This document shows positions 8,176-17,122 of a stretch of DNA of 64,000 nucleotides, piece after piece. Position numbers and translations under genes: made by a program. Position 1 is the first letter of the stretch; every line of letters begins with the position of its first letter. Origin of the DNA: Natronobacterium texcoconense (GTDB taxonomy: Archaea; Halobacteriota; Halobacteria; Halobacteriales; Natrialbaceae); NCBI RefSeq assembly GCF_900104065.1, contig NZ_FNLC01000001.1, positions 434,001 to 498,000 on the forward strand, written 5' to 3'. The notes under the pieces are model-generated. The model was not told where the DNA came from. It made no database searches and saw only the letters and a program-made list of their open reading frames with translations.

Positions 8176-8760
8176 ATGGCAATCCTCGACACACTGAAGT
8201 CACTGTTGGGACTCGACGATTCGGGTTCGGAACGCCAGCCCTCCCGAGAGGTCGGAGTCACCGTCGAACGGGAAGGACCGGGTTCGGCCGACGGTAGCTC
8301 CGAGACCGGAGTCGACGAGGACGCGGCCGCGGACGAGGCTGCAGCGGCCGGCTCGACTGCGTCGAGTTCGACTGACACGATGGTCGAACCGACCGAGAAG
8401 CCGGAGGAAGCCGCTGAACCGGCCGAAGCTACCGGCCCGACGACGACGGATGCCACCCCAACCGAGACCAAGACTCCGGACGAGACCAAGACAGCGGACG
8501 AGAGCACGACAGTAGACGAGACTCCAGATGAGACCACGACAGTAGACGAGACTCCGGCGGCGGAACCAGAAGACGAAACGGAAACCGAACCCGTCGTCGA
8601 GATCAAGGGAATCGGGCCGGCCTACGCCGACCGGCTCGCGGACGCCGGCGTCGAAACCGTCGCCGACCTCGCCGAGGCCGACGCAACCGACCTCGCCGAA
8701 GCCACCGACATCTCCGAGAAGCGAATTCAGGGCTGGATCGACAGGGCCGAAGTCAGGTAA
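8176..8760 (+). CDS. Helix-hairpin-helix protein with acidic Thr/Glu/Asp repeat linker
   Basis: The 194-residue protein has a short N-terminal helix (MAILDTLKSLLGLDD). It is followed by about 110 residues of low-complexity acidic sequence with imperfect tandem units of the type (P)DET(K/T)T(A/V)DE near 100-130. The C-terminal 55 residues hold a helix-hairpin-helix module (EIKGIGPAYADRLADAGVET, then ISEKRIQGWIDRAEVR). That module is the usual non-specific DNA-binding kind. The arrangement, acidic tail plus HhH, is common among haloarchaeal proteins of unknown role; DNA binding is inferred. Confidence 0.75.
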   Translation: MAILDTLKSLLGLDDSGSERQPSREVGVTVEREGPGSADGSSETGVDEDAAADEAAAAGSTASSSTDTMVEPTEKPEEAAEPAEATGPTTTDATPTETKTPDETKTADESTTVDETPDETTTVDETPAAEPEDETETEPVVEIKGIGPAYADRLADAGVETVADLAEADATDLAEATDISEKRIQGWIDRAEVR

Positions 8761-8829
8761 GGACGTCTCGTTTTCCACGCTACTCTCGAGACCGAAAAAC
8801 GATTGGTCGTACGTTGCGTTCTCGAGGGT

Positions 8830-10410
8830 ATGATTGATCCACGCGTCGTTACGACGCTCGACGCGTTCCGGACGGCCGTTCGCGAGGACGAGAGCCGGTC
8901 GGCCGACTCGTCGACGGCCCGCCGCGTTCCCGTCGAGGTCCAGGTACCCGTCACCGATCCGTTTCTCGCCTACCGTCGAGCGCGTGACGGCCGCGACGGT
9001 GGCGTCTTCCTCGAGACGACCGGCGGCCAGCCGGGGTGGGGCTACTTCGGCGTCGATCCGGTCGATCGACTGACCGTCGGCCCCGACGCAGTGACGCGGG
9101 ACCGAACGGACGAGCTCCGATCACCGACGCTCGCCGCACTCGAGGGACTGCTCGCCGACGACGGTCTCGTCCGTGGCTCGTGTGACGTCCCCTACCCCTG
9201 TGGGGCCGTCGGCTGGCTCTCCTACGACGTCGCTCGCGAACTCGAGGACCTGCCGGAGTCGGCGGCCGACGACCGGGGACTCCCGCGACTCGAGGTCGAA
9301 GTGTACGACCGACTGGCGGCCTGGGAAGGACCAATCGAGGGCGACGACGTCACGCTTCGCGTGACGGCCTGTCCGCGGATCGACGGCGACCTCGAGGCGG
9401 CCTACGAACGCGGCCGGGAACGCGCACTCGAACTCGCTCGCGCCGTCCTCGAGGGCGATCCGATCGTCGGGGAGCCACCGGTCGAGACTGACGAATCCAC
9501 GTTCGAGAGCGACTGCGGACGCGAGGCCTTTGCAGAGCGCGTCGAACGGGTCAAGGAGTACGTCCGCGACGGCGACACCTTCCAGGCGAACATCTCCCAA
9601 CGACTGACCGCGCCCGCGGCCGTCCACCCCGTCGCGGCCTACGACGCCTTGCGGCGGGTCAACCCCGCGCCGTACTCGTGTCTGCTCGAGTTTCGCGCGG
9701 CGGATCTGGTGAGTGCGAGTCCGGAACTGCTGCTCGAACGTGATCGGGACTTCGTGCGAACCGAGCCGATCGCCGGCACGCGACCGCGCGGCGAGACGCC
9801 CGAGGAAGACGACCGACTCGAGGAGGACCTGCTCGCCGACGAAAAAGAGCGCGCCGAACACGCGATGCTGGTCGACTTAGAGCGCAACGACCTCGGGAAG
9901 GTCTGTGCGTACGGCTCCGTCGCGGTCGACGAGTACCGGCGGATCGACCGCTACTCGGAGGTGATGCATCTCGTCTCGAACGTGACGGGACGGCTTCGAC
10001 CCGAGCAGACGCTCGACGACGCCGTCGCTGCGGTCTTCCCCGGCGGGACGATCACCGGCGCACCGAAGCCGCGAACGATGGAAATCATCGACGAACTCGA
10101 GGCGACGCGACGCGGTCCCTACACCGGTAGCGTCGGAATCTTCGGCTTCGACGGCCGGGCGACGCTGAACATCATCATCCGGACGCTGGTTCGCCAGGAC
10201 GAGGAGTATCACCTGCGAGTGGGTGCTGGCATCGTTCACGACTCCGAACCCTACCGCGAGTACGACGAGACGCTGGACAAGGCCCGCGCGCTCATCAACG
10301 CGGTCGACGAGGCACTGGGCGAGCGGGCGGAGATGGCACTCGAGACCGACGGTGGCTCGAGTGGTGCCGTACTTGAGGACGAGATAGATGGGGGTGAGGC
10401 CGATGAGTGA
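8830..10410 (+). CDS. pabB: Aminodeoxychorismate synthase component I (or anthranilate synthase component I)
   Basis: The 526-residue chorismate-binding enzyme includes the conserved C-terminal motifs [45 protein letters not shown] and [13 protein letters not shown]. It aminates chorismate with ammonia from the partner amidotransferase encoded next. PabB is preferred over TrpE for two reasons: the N-terminus lacks the LLES-type tryptophan-feedback motif, and a pabC-like gene follows pabA. Against it, the site motif reads PIAGT with Ala315, where many PabB proteins have Lys (PIKGT), so TrpE remains possible. The ATG at 8830 was chosen over 8803 for family fit. Confidence 0.8.
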   Translation: MIDPRVVTTLDAFRTAVREDESRSADSSTARRVPVEVQVPVTDPFLAYRRARDGRDGGVFLETTGGQPGWGYFGVDPVDRLTVGPDAVTRDRTDELRSPTLAALEGLLADDGLVRGSCDVPYPCGAVGWLSYDVARELEDLPESAADDRGLPRLEVEVYDRLAAWEGPIEGDDVTLRVTACPRIDGDLEAAYERGRERALELARAVLEGDPIVGEPPVETDESTFESDCGREAFAERVERVKEYVRDGDTFQANISQRLTAPAAVHPVAAYDALRRVNPAPYSCLLEFRAADLVSASPELLLERDRDFVRTEPIAGTRPRGETPEEDDRLEEDLLADEKERAEHAMLVDLERNDLGKVCAYGSVAVDEYRRIDRYSEVMHLVSNVTGRLRPEQTLDDAVAAVFPGGTITGAPKPRTMEIIDELEATRRGPYTGSVGIFGFDGRATLNIIIRTLVRQDEEYHLRVGAGIVHDSEPYREYDETLDKARALINAVDEALGERAEMALETDGGSSGAVLEDEIDGGEADE

Positions 10411-11041
10411 TCGGACTCGAATTTTGGTGATCGACAATTACGACTCATTCGCCTACAACCTCGTCCAGTACGTGGGCGAGGTGGCCGACGAGGTCGTCGT
10501 CCGGCGAAACGACGTGATCGATCTCGAGGACCTCCGCGACCTCGATCCCACGGGTATCGTCGTCTCGCCGGGACCCGGCACGCCACAGGAGGCAGGGATC
10601 TCGATTCCCCTGTTCGCCGAGACCGAGTATCCTATCCTGGGGGTCTGTCTCGGCCATCAGGCGCTGTGTGCTGCCAACGGGTCGCCCGTGGTTCACGCGC
10701 CCGAGGTCGTCCACGGCAAGCCCTCGACTGTCAGCCACGACGGGACGGGGATCTTCGACGGCCTGCCCGAGACGTTCCAGGTCGGGCGCTACCACTCGCT
10801 GGCCGTCGAGCGTGGCGACCTGCCGGAATCGCTCGAGGAGACCGCCCGGACAACCGACGAACGCGGCGTCTTGATGGCCGTTCGCCACAGGGAGAAGCCT
10901 CACCTCGGCGTCCAGTTCCACCCCGAGAGCATCCTCACTCGTGGGCACGACGACGCCGCCAGCGGGGACGGTATCTCGCTTCGCGTGGGGAAGCGGATGG
11001 TCGAGAACTTCTGTCGGTTCGCCGCTCGAGTCGACGGGTGA
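10403..11041 (+). CDS. pabA: Glutamine amidotransferase subunit of aminodeoxychorismate/anthranilate synthase
   Basis: The 212-residue class I glutamine amidotransferase supplies ammonia to the chorismate-binding subunit. The start ATG at 10403 overlaps the previous stop by 8 nt (ATGAGTGA), a strong sign of translational coupling. Motifs are an N-terminal [19 protein letters not shown], the nucleophile Cys in [10 protein letters not shown] (about residue 80), and the His/Glu pair in [11 protein letters not shown] near residue 175. An alternative start at 10388 would add five residues. The assignment to folate rather than tryptophan follows the partner gene. Confidence 0.88.
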   Translation: MSDRTRILVIDNYDSFAYNLVQYVGEVADEVVVRRNDVIDLEDLRDLDPTGIVVSPGPGTPQEAGISIPLFAETEYPILGVCLGHQALCAANGSPVVHAPEVVHGKPSTVSHDGTGIFDGLPETFQVGRYHSLAVERGDLPESLEETARTTDERGVLMAVRHREKPHLGVQFHPESILTRGHDDAASGDGISLRVGKRMVENFCRFAARVDG

Positions 11042-11197
11042 GAGTGCAGTACCTCGGACGTACAACTGGCTCTCCGCGGAAGTTTTTCTGGGATATCGTC
11101 TCGTAATTTCGTTCGAACTGTCCTCGACGGTCTCCGCAGAGATTCCCGACTGCCAAGGACGAGATGCCCCTTCAGAGAACGAGTACGTCGATGTTCG

Positions 11198-11527
11198 TCA
11201 CAGTGACGTGTAGCCGTGCAGGGCTTCGATAGCCTCTGCAACGAGTGCATCCGCGAGCTCCCCTTGCTGGTTGTCGAGATCGCGGTGTTTGATCGTCGTT
11301 ACGTACCACGGAGACACGTATGCCTCTTTGTTTGACCCGCCTCGAGTCCACGCTTCGTCGGGAACGGGGATTCCATCGGGGTGGTTCTGGGTCGTCATCG
11401 CGACGACGATACACTCGTCGGCCGAAAACGGATGTGAGCTATCGCTGACGACGAGCCACGGACGATACGCGCCGTCGGATTTGTGCGGTGCTGGACCCCA
11501 CCAGACTTCTCCTTGTATGTCGGTCAT
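11198..11527 (-). CDS. PemK/MazF-like toxin
   Basis: The 109-residue protein begins QGEVWWGPAPHKSDGAYRPW, like MazF/PemK proteins, which start with a basic Gly-x-x-W strand followed by an RP pair. A conserved core (VVSDSSHPFSADECIVVAMT) and the strand region SPWYVTTIKHRDL follow. MazF-type proteins are mRNA-cleaving endoribonucleases held inactive by an antitoxin. The ATG follows directly on the stop of the wHTH gene, so the pair is cotranscribed, antitoxin first. It lies on the strand opposite the pab genes. RNase activity in this haloarchaeal branch is inferred. Confidence 0.75.
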   Translation of the reverse strand: MTDIQGEVWWGPAPHKSDGAYRPWLVVSDSSHPFSADECIVVAMTTQNHPDGIPVPDEAWTRGGSNKEAYVSPWYVTTIKHRDLDNQQGELADALVAEAIEALHGYTSL

Positions 11528-11902
11528 CTATTCGTCTCGATCGTCATCGTCCGTCTCCACGCCGGGCCCCCACTCGTCGGGATCCTCAGAGCCGAGTCGA
11601 TCGGTAGCCGCTCGAGCGGTTGCCATCGCACTGAGTGTCTTCTCGACGTCCTCGTCGTCGGCGATCGCCCAGTACTCGCCGCGGTGGCGGACGAGTTCCC
11701 GGTCTTCTAACCGCGACAGGACGACGCCGACGCTACCGCGTGCGACGTCGGTCGATTCGTGGATCTCCTTCGGTGTGAACGCCTTGTCGGGCGACGACGC
11801 GAGGAATGAGAGGATTTCCTCCGCGTTTGTCCGTCCGTTCGCCCGAAGTTCCTCCACCGGGTCCGCCTCGAACCGTTCGATGTCGATGGGCACATCCGAC
11901 AC
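11528..11902 (-). CDS. Winged-helix protein, probable antitoxin/autorepressor of the PemK-like toxin
   Basis: The 124-residue protein has a MarR-like winged helix near 28-85 (AEEILSFLASSPDKAFTPKE ... ARGSVGVVLSRLEDRELVRH). It ends in a strongly acidic tail (ETDDDDRDE). Its stop codon is immediately followed by the toxin ATG. In TA pairs the DNA-binding partner commonly neutralises the toxin and represses the operon; here that is inferred from arrangement alone. Classical MazE antitoxins use a swapped-hairpin fold, so a wHTH partner is a less usual pairing. Confidence 0.7.
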   Translation of the reverse strand: MSDVPIDIERFEADPVEELRANGRTNAEEILSFLASSPDKAFTPKEIHESTDVARGSVGVVLSRLEDRELVRHRGEYWAIADDEDVEKTLSAMATARAATDRLGSEDPDEWGPGVETDDDDRDE

Positions 11903-12074
11903 TATGTAATAAAATGTAATAGCTGTAACGCACCGATCCAGTGATGCGGTCCCTCCTTGCTGGTGTATTGCCAGAGCCGTGGATACCGTGGCCGATACGT
12001 GTTCGCGAGGACCGGACAGTCGGATTCATAGTACTCCGAGTACCACGACGAGACGAACTCAACTCGAGTACCCA

Positions 12075-12947
12075 ATGACCGACGACCTCATCTACCACGT
12101 CGACGGTGACCTCGTCCCCGCAAGCGAGGCGACCGTCAGCGTCGACGACCGCGGCTTCCGGTACGGCGACGCCGCCTTCGAGACACTGCGGGCCTACGGC
12201 GGGACGGTCTTCGAGTGGGAGCGCCACGTCGAGCGCCTCGAGGCCACCTGCGACACCCTGTCGCTCGAGCACGGCCTCTCGCCAGCGGACCTCCGGGAGC
12301 GGATCGACGAGACGCTCGCGGCCAACGACCTCGCGGATGCCTACGTCCGCCTCTCGATCACGCGCGGCGTCCAGCCCGGAAAGCTGACCCCCCAGCCCGA
12401 GGTCGATCCCACGGTCGTGATCTACGTGAAACCGCTCCCGCGTGGCGGCCTCGAGGGCGCCCCCGTCTGGGACGAGCCAGCGACGCTCGAGACCGTCGAG
12501 ACGCGCAAGATTCCCGACGCAGCCCTGCCCGCGAGCGCGAAGACACACAACTACCTGAACGGCATCCTGGCGCGGACGGAACTCTCGAGTGAGGTCGACG
12601 AGGCGCTCCTGTTAGACGCGGACGGCCACGCCGCCGAGGGGACGACGAGCAACCTGTTTTTCGTTCGTGACGACGTCCTGCATACTCCCTCGACCGACGG
12701 TCCCGTCCTGCCCGGAATTACGCGAGAGGTCGTCCTCGAACTCGCCGACGAAGCCGAAATTCCGACTCGAGAAGGAACGTACGACCTCGAGGACATCCTC
12801 GCGGCAGACGAGGCGTTCCTGACGAACCGAACGTGGGGACTGCGGCCGGTCGCGGGGGTCGACGGGCGAGCGATCGGTGGTGGGCCAGTGACGGATCGCC
12901 TCTCGAGGCTGTACGACGAGCGCGTCGAGGAGCGCTGTTACGGGTAG
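12075..12947 (+). CDS. pabC: Class IV PLP aminotransferase, probable aminodeoxychorismate lyase
   Basis: The 290-residue protein has the fold-type IV family pattern: N-terminal SVDDRGFRYGDAAFETLRAY, the PLP Lys in SAKTHNYLNGILA (about residue 157), and EGTTSNLFFVRDD near 195. Branched-chain aminotransferases share these. Position one gene pair after pabB-pabA favours 4-amino-4-deoxychorismate lyase, the last step of 4-aminobenzoate synthesis, though D-amino-acid or branched-chain transamination cannot be excluded. The ATG at 12075 was chosen because the upstream extension lacks family similarity. The toxin-antitoxin pair separates it from pabA. Confidence 0.82.
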   Translation: MTDDLIYHVDGDLVPASEATVSVDDRGFRYGDAAFETLRAYGGTVFEWERHVERLEATCDTLSLEHGLSPADLRERIDETLAANDLADAYVRLSITRGVQPGKLTPQPEVDPTVVIYVKPLPRGGLEGAPVWDEPATLETVETRKIPDAALPASAKTHNYLNGILARTELSSEVDEALLLDADGHAAEGTTSNLFFVRDDVLHTPSTDGPVLPGITREVVLELADEAEIPTREGTYDLEDILAADEAFLTNRTWGLRPVAGVDGRAIGGGPVTDRLSRLYDERVEERCYG

Positions 12948-13252
12948 AGGGAGGAGTTCGTTCTCGGGCGTGTACTCGCTGAAGATGGTATAGTCTACTC
13001 GTCAGAGACGATAATACGAAGAAGTGTTCTGCTACCGTGGCAACGGGGAGTAGCCACGTCCTCCCCAGCCGATTCGTTCGGTCACTCCGTTCCCTCACTC
13101 ATCCACTGTCAGAGCAAGCTCTGACAAGCCTTCACTCGCTTCGCTCGTGAAGACCTCGCGCAGCTTCGTCGACTGGCCTCGTAGATACTCGGCCAGTCGC
13201 CAGCGCGCGCCACCGTACGCTCGACGAACCAGCTACGTTCCGCTAGCCGAAC
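12948..13252. other. Gene-free interval with short palindromes
   Basis: No convincing coding frame is present. It contains a perfect hairpin gtcagagc-aa-gctctgac at 13109-13126 and a second imperfect one, cttcactcgcttcgctcgtgaag, a few bases later. A gtccctcact/cttcgctcg-rich stretch lies around them. Similar cttcgctc-type palindromes occur near the tRNA genes of this window. Confidence 0.5.
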
Positions 13253-13261
13253 CGTTATTTC
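13253..13261 (+). promoter_or_regulatory. TATA box for the luciferase-like gene
   Basis: The sequence cgttatttc is centred about 26 nt before the ATG at 13283. Confidence 0.5.
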
Positions 13262-13282
13262 TCGCAGTTCCCGAGTAGGGGT

Positions 13283-14311
13283 ATGAAACTCTCTGCTGTC
13301 GACCTCTCTCCGGTTCCCGACGACGGCACTGCGACGGAAGCGTACGAAAACACAGTCGAAGCCGCTCAACAGGCCGAACGCCTCGGATTCGAACGGTTCT
13401 GGGTGGCCGAACACCACGGCATGGCGAACAACATCGCGGGCACGACACCCGAAGTGTTGCTCGGGCATCTCGCCGCCGAAACGGACTCGATCCGGCTCGG
13501 ATCGGGAGCCGTGTTGCTCAACCACTACAGCCCGTTCAAGGTCGCCGAAGCGTTCGGCGCGCTCGACGCGCTCGCGCCGGGTCGCATCGACGCGGGCCTC
13601 GGACGAGCGAACGGCTCGCCGGCCGCGGATCAGGCCCTCGGAACGTCCCGTCGCGTCCAGAACCCCGACCAGGACCACGCCGAGAAGATCGAAGCCGTCG
13701 TCAACCACCTCTACGACGACTTTCCGGCTGGACACGCCTACACCGACCTCGAGATCGCACGCTCGAGCGCGGAGCCACCCGTACCGTGGGTACTGGGCTC
13801 GAGCCCCTCGAGTGCGAAGATTGCGGGACAGCTCGGTCTTCGCTACTGTTTTGCAGCGTTCATCCGCCCACAGTTGGCCACACAGTCGTTCGAGGCGTAC
13901 CGCGAGCACTTCGAGCCGTCGGCCCTCGCCGGTGGCATCGACGAACCGGAGGGACTGGTCGCGGTAAACGCCGTCTGCGCCGAAACCGACGAGGAGGCGG
14001 CACGCCAGCGTGCGGTCGCCGAGGCGTCGTTCGCGCGGATGCGGCGTGGCGTCGTCGGAACGACGCCCTCGGTCGAGGAGGCCATCGACGAACTCGGTGG
14101 TGTCCCGGAACCGACGCCGGCCACGCTCGAGGCCGGCGAGTGGCCGCGGGCGATTTCCGGAAGCCCCGCAACCCTCGCTGGCCTGCTCGAGCAACTCGCC
14201 GATCGCGTCGGCGTGAACGAGGTGATGATCCAGCACGTACTCGCCGACCACGACGACGCGCTTCGATCCCACGAACTGCTGGCCGAGGGCGTCGACCTCT
14301 CCTCAGCATAA
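13283..14311 (+). CDS. LLM-class flavin-dependent oxidoreductase (luciferase-like)
   Basis: The 342-residue TIM-barrel protein of the bacterial-luciferase superfamily starts MKLSAVDLSPVPDDGTATEA. It carries the core FERFWVAEHHGMANNIAGTT (about 36-55), RLGSGAVLLNHYSPFKVAEA and GRIDAGLGRANGSPAADQAL. These match the MsnO8-like group of FMN/F420-using oxidoreductases. Haloarchaea have F420, so either cofactor is possible; the substrate is unknown. It stands alone, followed by a MATE pump on the same strand 44 bp downstream. Confidence 0.87.
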   Translation: MKLSAVDLSPVPDDGTATEAYENTVEAAQQAERLGFERFWVAEHHGMANNIAGTTPEVLLGHLAAETDSIRLGSGAVLLNHYSPFKVAEAFGALDALAPGRIDAGLGRANGSPAADQALGTSRRVQNPDQDHAEKIEAVVNHLYDDFPAGHAYTDLEIARSSAEPPVPWVLGSSPSSAKIAGQLGLRYCFAAFIRPQLATQSFEAYREHFEPSALAGGIDEPEGLVAVNAVCAETDEEAARQRAVAEASFARMRRGVVGTTPSVEEAIDELGGVPEPTPATLEAGEWPRAISGSPATLAGLLEQLADRVGVNEVMIQHVLADHDDALRSHELLAEGVDLSSA

Positions 14312-14354
14312 CGCCGCTCGGTTCCGGGGCCGCCGCGTACGGGGGACGTCTCGA

Positions 14355-15797
14355 ATGCCGCCTCCAACAGGTTCAAGCGGCGGACGATTCGAGTGTTACG
14401 CCGTGCGGTCTCTCGGACGCCGACGGCTCGTCGACGTCTGGCGGCGCGTGCTCGATCTCTCCTGGCCGGTGATGGTCGAGCAGTTCCTCCGGACGCTGAT
14501 GCGGACGACCGACGTCGCCGTCACCGGTCTGTTCTCTCCTGCGGCGGTGGCAGCCGTCGGACTCGCGGACCTCTACGCGCGACTCCCGCTGCGGATCGGC
14601 CTCGGCCTCGGCAGCGGCGTCATCGCGCTCTCGAGTCAGGACACTGGCAGCGGTGCGACGGCAAACCGGGACGAGGCGATCACGCAGGCGATACTGCTCG
14701 GTGCCGTCGCCGGCATCCCCTTCATCGTTTTCGGGTATTTCCTCGGACAGTGGGCTATCGCCATCATCGGGCCGGAGCTCACTCCCGAGTCGGAAGTCGC
14801 CCAGATGGGTGGGATCTATCTCGCGATCATCTTTGCGACGACGCCCGCACGCCACGTCGCGCTCGTGGCTGCACGGTCGATTCAGGGTGCCGGCGACACC
14901 CGCACCCCGATGTACGTCAACGGCGTCTCGAACGCGCTCAACGTCGTCGGAACGGTCGTTCTGGGGCTCGGGCTCGGCCCCTTCCCCTACCTGCACATCG
15001 TCGGCGTCGGCATCGCGACCGCCGTCGGCAACGTCTTCTCCGCGCTCGCGCTCGTCGCAGCGATATACGGCTCGTGGACGCCAGCCGGCTTCGTCCGGCC
15101 AACCCAGTGGACGATCACCCGGCAACTGCTCGCGATCAGCGCCCCACGGATCGCCGAGGGCCTGGTGACGACCGTCCTCGAGTTCCCGTTCAACTCGATC
15201 CTGCTGTACTTCGGGACGGACGTCAACGCCGCCTACCAGATCGGCAGACGCGTCTACCAGCAGATCACGTCGCCGCTGTCGCGGGGGTACCGGACGGGGA
15301 CGAGCATCGTCGTCGGCCAGACGCTCGGCGAGGGCGATCCCGCCAGAGCACGGTACAACGGCTGGGCGGCCGCGGCGCTCGGCGTTTTGACGGTCGGCTC
15401 GCTCGGCGTCGTTCTCTTCTTCGGTGCCGAGTGGTTCGTCGACCTCTTCACCGACGATCCGGAGACGCGGTTCTACGCGGCCGGCTTCGCTGCGGCCTAC
15501 GCGCTCGCCGCGCCGGTGACCGTGCTCTACGTCGTCCTCGCGGGTGCGCTCACGAGCGGCAGTGATACGAAGACGCCGTTTATCGCCAGAATCACAGGGA
15601 TGTTCTTCGGAATGCTCGGCGTCTCCTACGTCGGCGGAATCGTCCTCGGCTACGGCGTCCCAGCTATCTACGCCTCGATTATCGTCTACTACCTGTGGGC
15701 GACGGTCTACGTCACCGTCGGCTTCTATCGTGGCGCCTGGATCGAGCGCACGCAGTCGATGATGGACGAACGCGGGAGTACGACGGGCGAGGACTGA
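14355..15797 (+). CDS. MATE family multidrug/Na+ antiporter-type efflux protein
   Basis: The 480-residue polytopic protein has about 12 hydrophobic segments. The N-lobe begins RVLDLSWPVMVEQFLRTLMR. MATE features follow: AVTGLFSPAAVAAVGLADLY, ARSIQGAGDTRTPMYVNGVS, and the second-lobe SAPRIAEGLVTTVLEFPFNS and RTGTSIVVGQTLGEGDPARA. MATE proteins expel cationic compounds using Na+ or H+ gradients. The start may instead be the GTG at 14403, which would remove 16 weakly conserved residues. Confidence 0.9.
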   Translation: MPPPTGSSGGRFECYAVRSLGRRRLVDVWRRVLDLSWPVMVEQFLRTLMRTTDVAVTGLFSPAAVAAVGLADLYARLPLRIGLGLGSGVIALSSQDTGSGATANRDEAITQAILLGAVAGIPFIVFGYFLGQWAIAIIGPELTPESEVAQMGGIYLAIIFATTPARHVALVAARSIQGAGDTRTPMYVNGVSNALNVVGTVVLGLGLGPFPYLHIVGVGIATAVGNVFSALALVAAIYGSWTPAGFVRPTQWTITRQLLAISAPRIAEGLVTTVLEFPFNSILLYFGTDVNAAYQIGRRVYQQITSPLSRGYRTGTSIVVGQTLGEGDPARARYNGWAAAALGVLTVGSLGVVLFFGAEWFVDLFTDDPETRFYAAGFAAAYALAAPVTVLYVVLAGALTSGSDTKTPFIARITGMFFGMLGVSYVGGIVLGYGVPAIYASIIVYYLWATVYVTVGFYRGAWIERTQSMMDERGSTTGED

Positions 15798-15803
15798 GAC
15801 GGA

Positions 15804-15870
15804 TTGCTGTAACTATTTACCGCCGATTGCCAACCCCGTTCTGGCAATCGGTGGTAACGGACTACAGTAA
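15804..15870. repeat. 67-bp imperfect palindrome related to the hairpin repeats at 2958 and 63353
   Basis: Two 29-nt arms, beginning ttgctgtaactatttaccgc and ending ggtaacggactacagtaa, pair around a 9-nt centre. The segment ctg(t/c)aactatttac is shared with the 84-bp elements, and the next bases (cgattgcca versus tgatcgcac) are similar. It starts 7 bp after the MATE stop and precedes a convergent gene, so a dual terminator role is an alternative. Confidence 0.65.
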
Positions 15871-15893
15871 ACCGTATGAGACGGGCTACCGCA

Positions 15894-17018
15894 TCAGTCA
15901 TCCGACGGAATCCGCGAGTGCGTTCGCTCTGAATCCTCGAGGTCCGGCGCCTCGAGCACCTCGCGACGAGTTCCGTCGAACTCGAGGACGAAGTCGCTGC
16001 CGAACGCGGTCGCTGGGGTCTGGAACCCGTCGTCGACGGCTCCCTCGAGCACGCGCTCGCTCGCGGCGAGTGCCGTTTCGACCGTCAGGGCGTACGGATT
16101 CGGCGTCTCGAGACGTGCCTGTGCGTGCCGGCCGGCACCGTCTTCGACCTCGCCCCAGACGACAGCCGAGTCGGTCGCCAGTTCTCGGTCGTCCGGCCCG
16201 TCGGCAACTGCGTCTATCGCTTGCTCGAGTGTGCGTTTCACCGGTTCCGTCGCGATCAGTGGGCCGAGCGAATCGAGGGCCGACATCGCCGTCGTCGCCC
16301 ACGGGGGCGCGGCGGTGTAGACCTCGACCGATCCGATCCCAGTACTGTAGGCCGCGGTGACGACGTCACCGAAGGGGACCGTGACGGCGTGTTCGGGACC
16401 GTCCCCGAAGTCGATCTTTCGGGTTCGAAAGGCCAGTGGAATCTTCAGGAGTCGTCCGTTCCGACGGATTACGTTGCCGTCGCCTAGCCCCTCGAGGACA
16501 GTGCGTGCAGTGCCCCGCGAGAGCGAACTCCGGCTCTTGATTCCGAGCGTGAGCCGGTCGGCTCCCGGGAGCAGTTCGGCGAGAAACGCCGCCAGACAGT
16601 CCGTCGGGACGACGTCGAATCCGACGCCGGGCAACACCGTCACGTCGGCGTCGCGCGCGAGGTGATCCCGCTGGCGAAGCCGTTCGAACACCGAGAACTC
16701 GCCGGTGACGTCGAGGTAGTCCGTTCCCGTCTCGAGACAGGCCTCGACCAGCGGTTCTGCGGTGTCGACGAACGGTCCCGCGCAGTTGAGGACGGCCCCA
16801 GCGTCCTCGAGATGGTCGGTGAGAGCCGACCGCGCCCCATCCCCTGCGTGTTCGGCCAGGTCGAACGCCCGTCCGTCGACTCCGAGCGTGTTGGCCTGGC
16901 GAGTGACTTTCTCCCGGTCGCGGCCGGCGACGATCGGCGACCAGCCCCGAGAGACGGCTTCCGCGGCGATCCGGCTTCCAGTGTAGCCGTACGAGCCGTA
17001 GATGAGCAGGGAGTCCAT
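15894..17018 (-). CDS. Saccharopine-dehydrogenase-like NAD(P)-binding enzyme
   Basis: The 374-residue protein has an N-terminal Rossmann fold (LLIYGSYGYTGSRIAAEAVS, then SPIVAGRDREKV). A conserved VLNCAGPFVDTAEPLVEACL and DYLDVTGEFSVFERL follow. Together these match the trans-acting enoyl reductase / saccharopine dehydrogenase-like family. Such proteins reduce double bonds of lipid-like substrates in other organisms; the substrate here is unknown. The ATG at 17018 (MDSLLIYGS) was chosen over a GTG 15 bp upstream. It is divergent from the Rieske gene. Confidence 0.82.
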   Translation of the reverse strand: MDSLLIYGSYGYTGSRIAAEAVSRGWSPIVAGRDREKVTRQANTLGVDGRAFDLAEHAGDGARSALTDHLEDAGAVLNCAGPFVDTAEPLVEACLETGTDYLDVTGEFSVFERLRQRDHLARDADVTVLPGVGFDVVPTDCLAAFLAELLPGADRLTLGIKSRSSLSRGTARTVLEGLGDGNVIRRNGRLLKIPLAFRTRKIDFGDGPEHAVTVPFGDVVTAAYSTGIGSVEVYTAAPPWATTAMSALDSLGPLIATEPVKRTLEQAIDAVADGPDDRELATDSAVVWGEVEDGAGRHAQARLETPNPYALTVETALAASERVLEGAVDDGFQTPATAFGSDFVLEFDGTRREVLEAPDLEDSERTHSRIPSDD

Positions 17019-17122
17019 ACGTTTCGTTGCCACCTGGCGGTGTTAAAACTCCGTCAGACGGTCGGCTGCCGAGTGATAGCGAGTCGTAACGTTCACCAAA
17101 CCGGACTGAAAACGGAGGACCG

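Noticed and set aside
12948-13252. Possible IS remnant upstream of the luciferase-like gene
   Set aside because: Palindromes and a cttcgctcg-rich stretch are present, but no transposase fragment or defined ends could be found.
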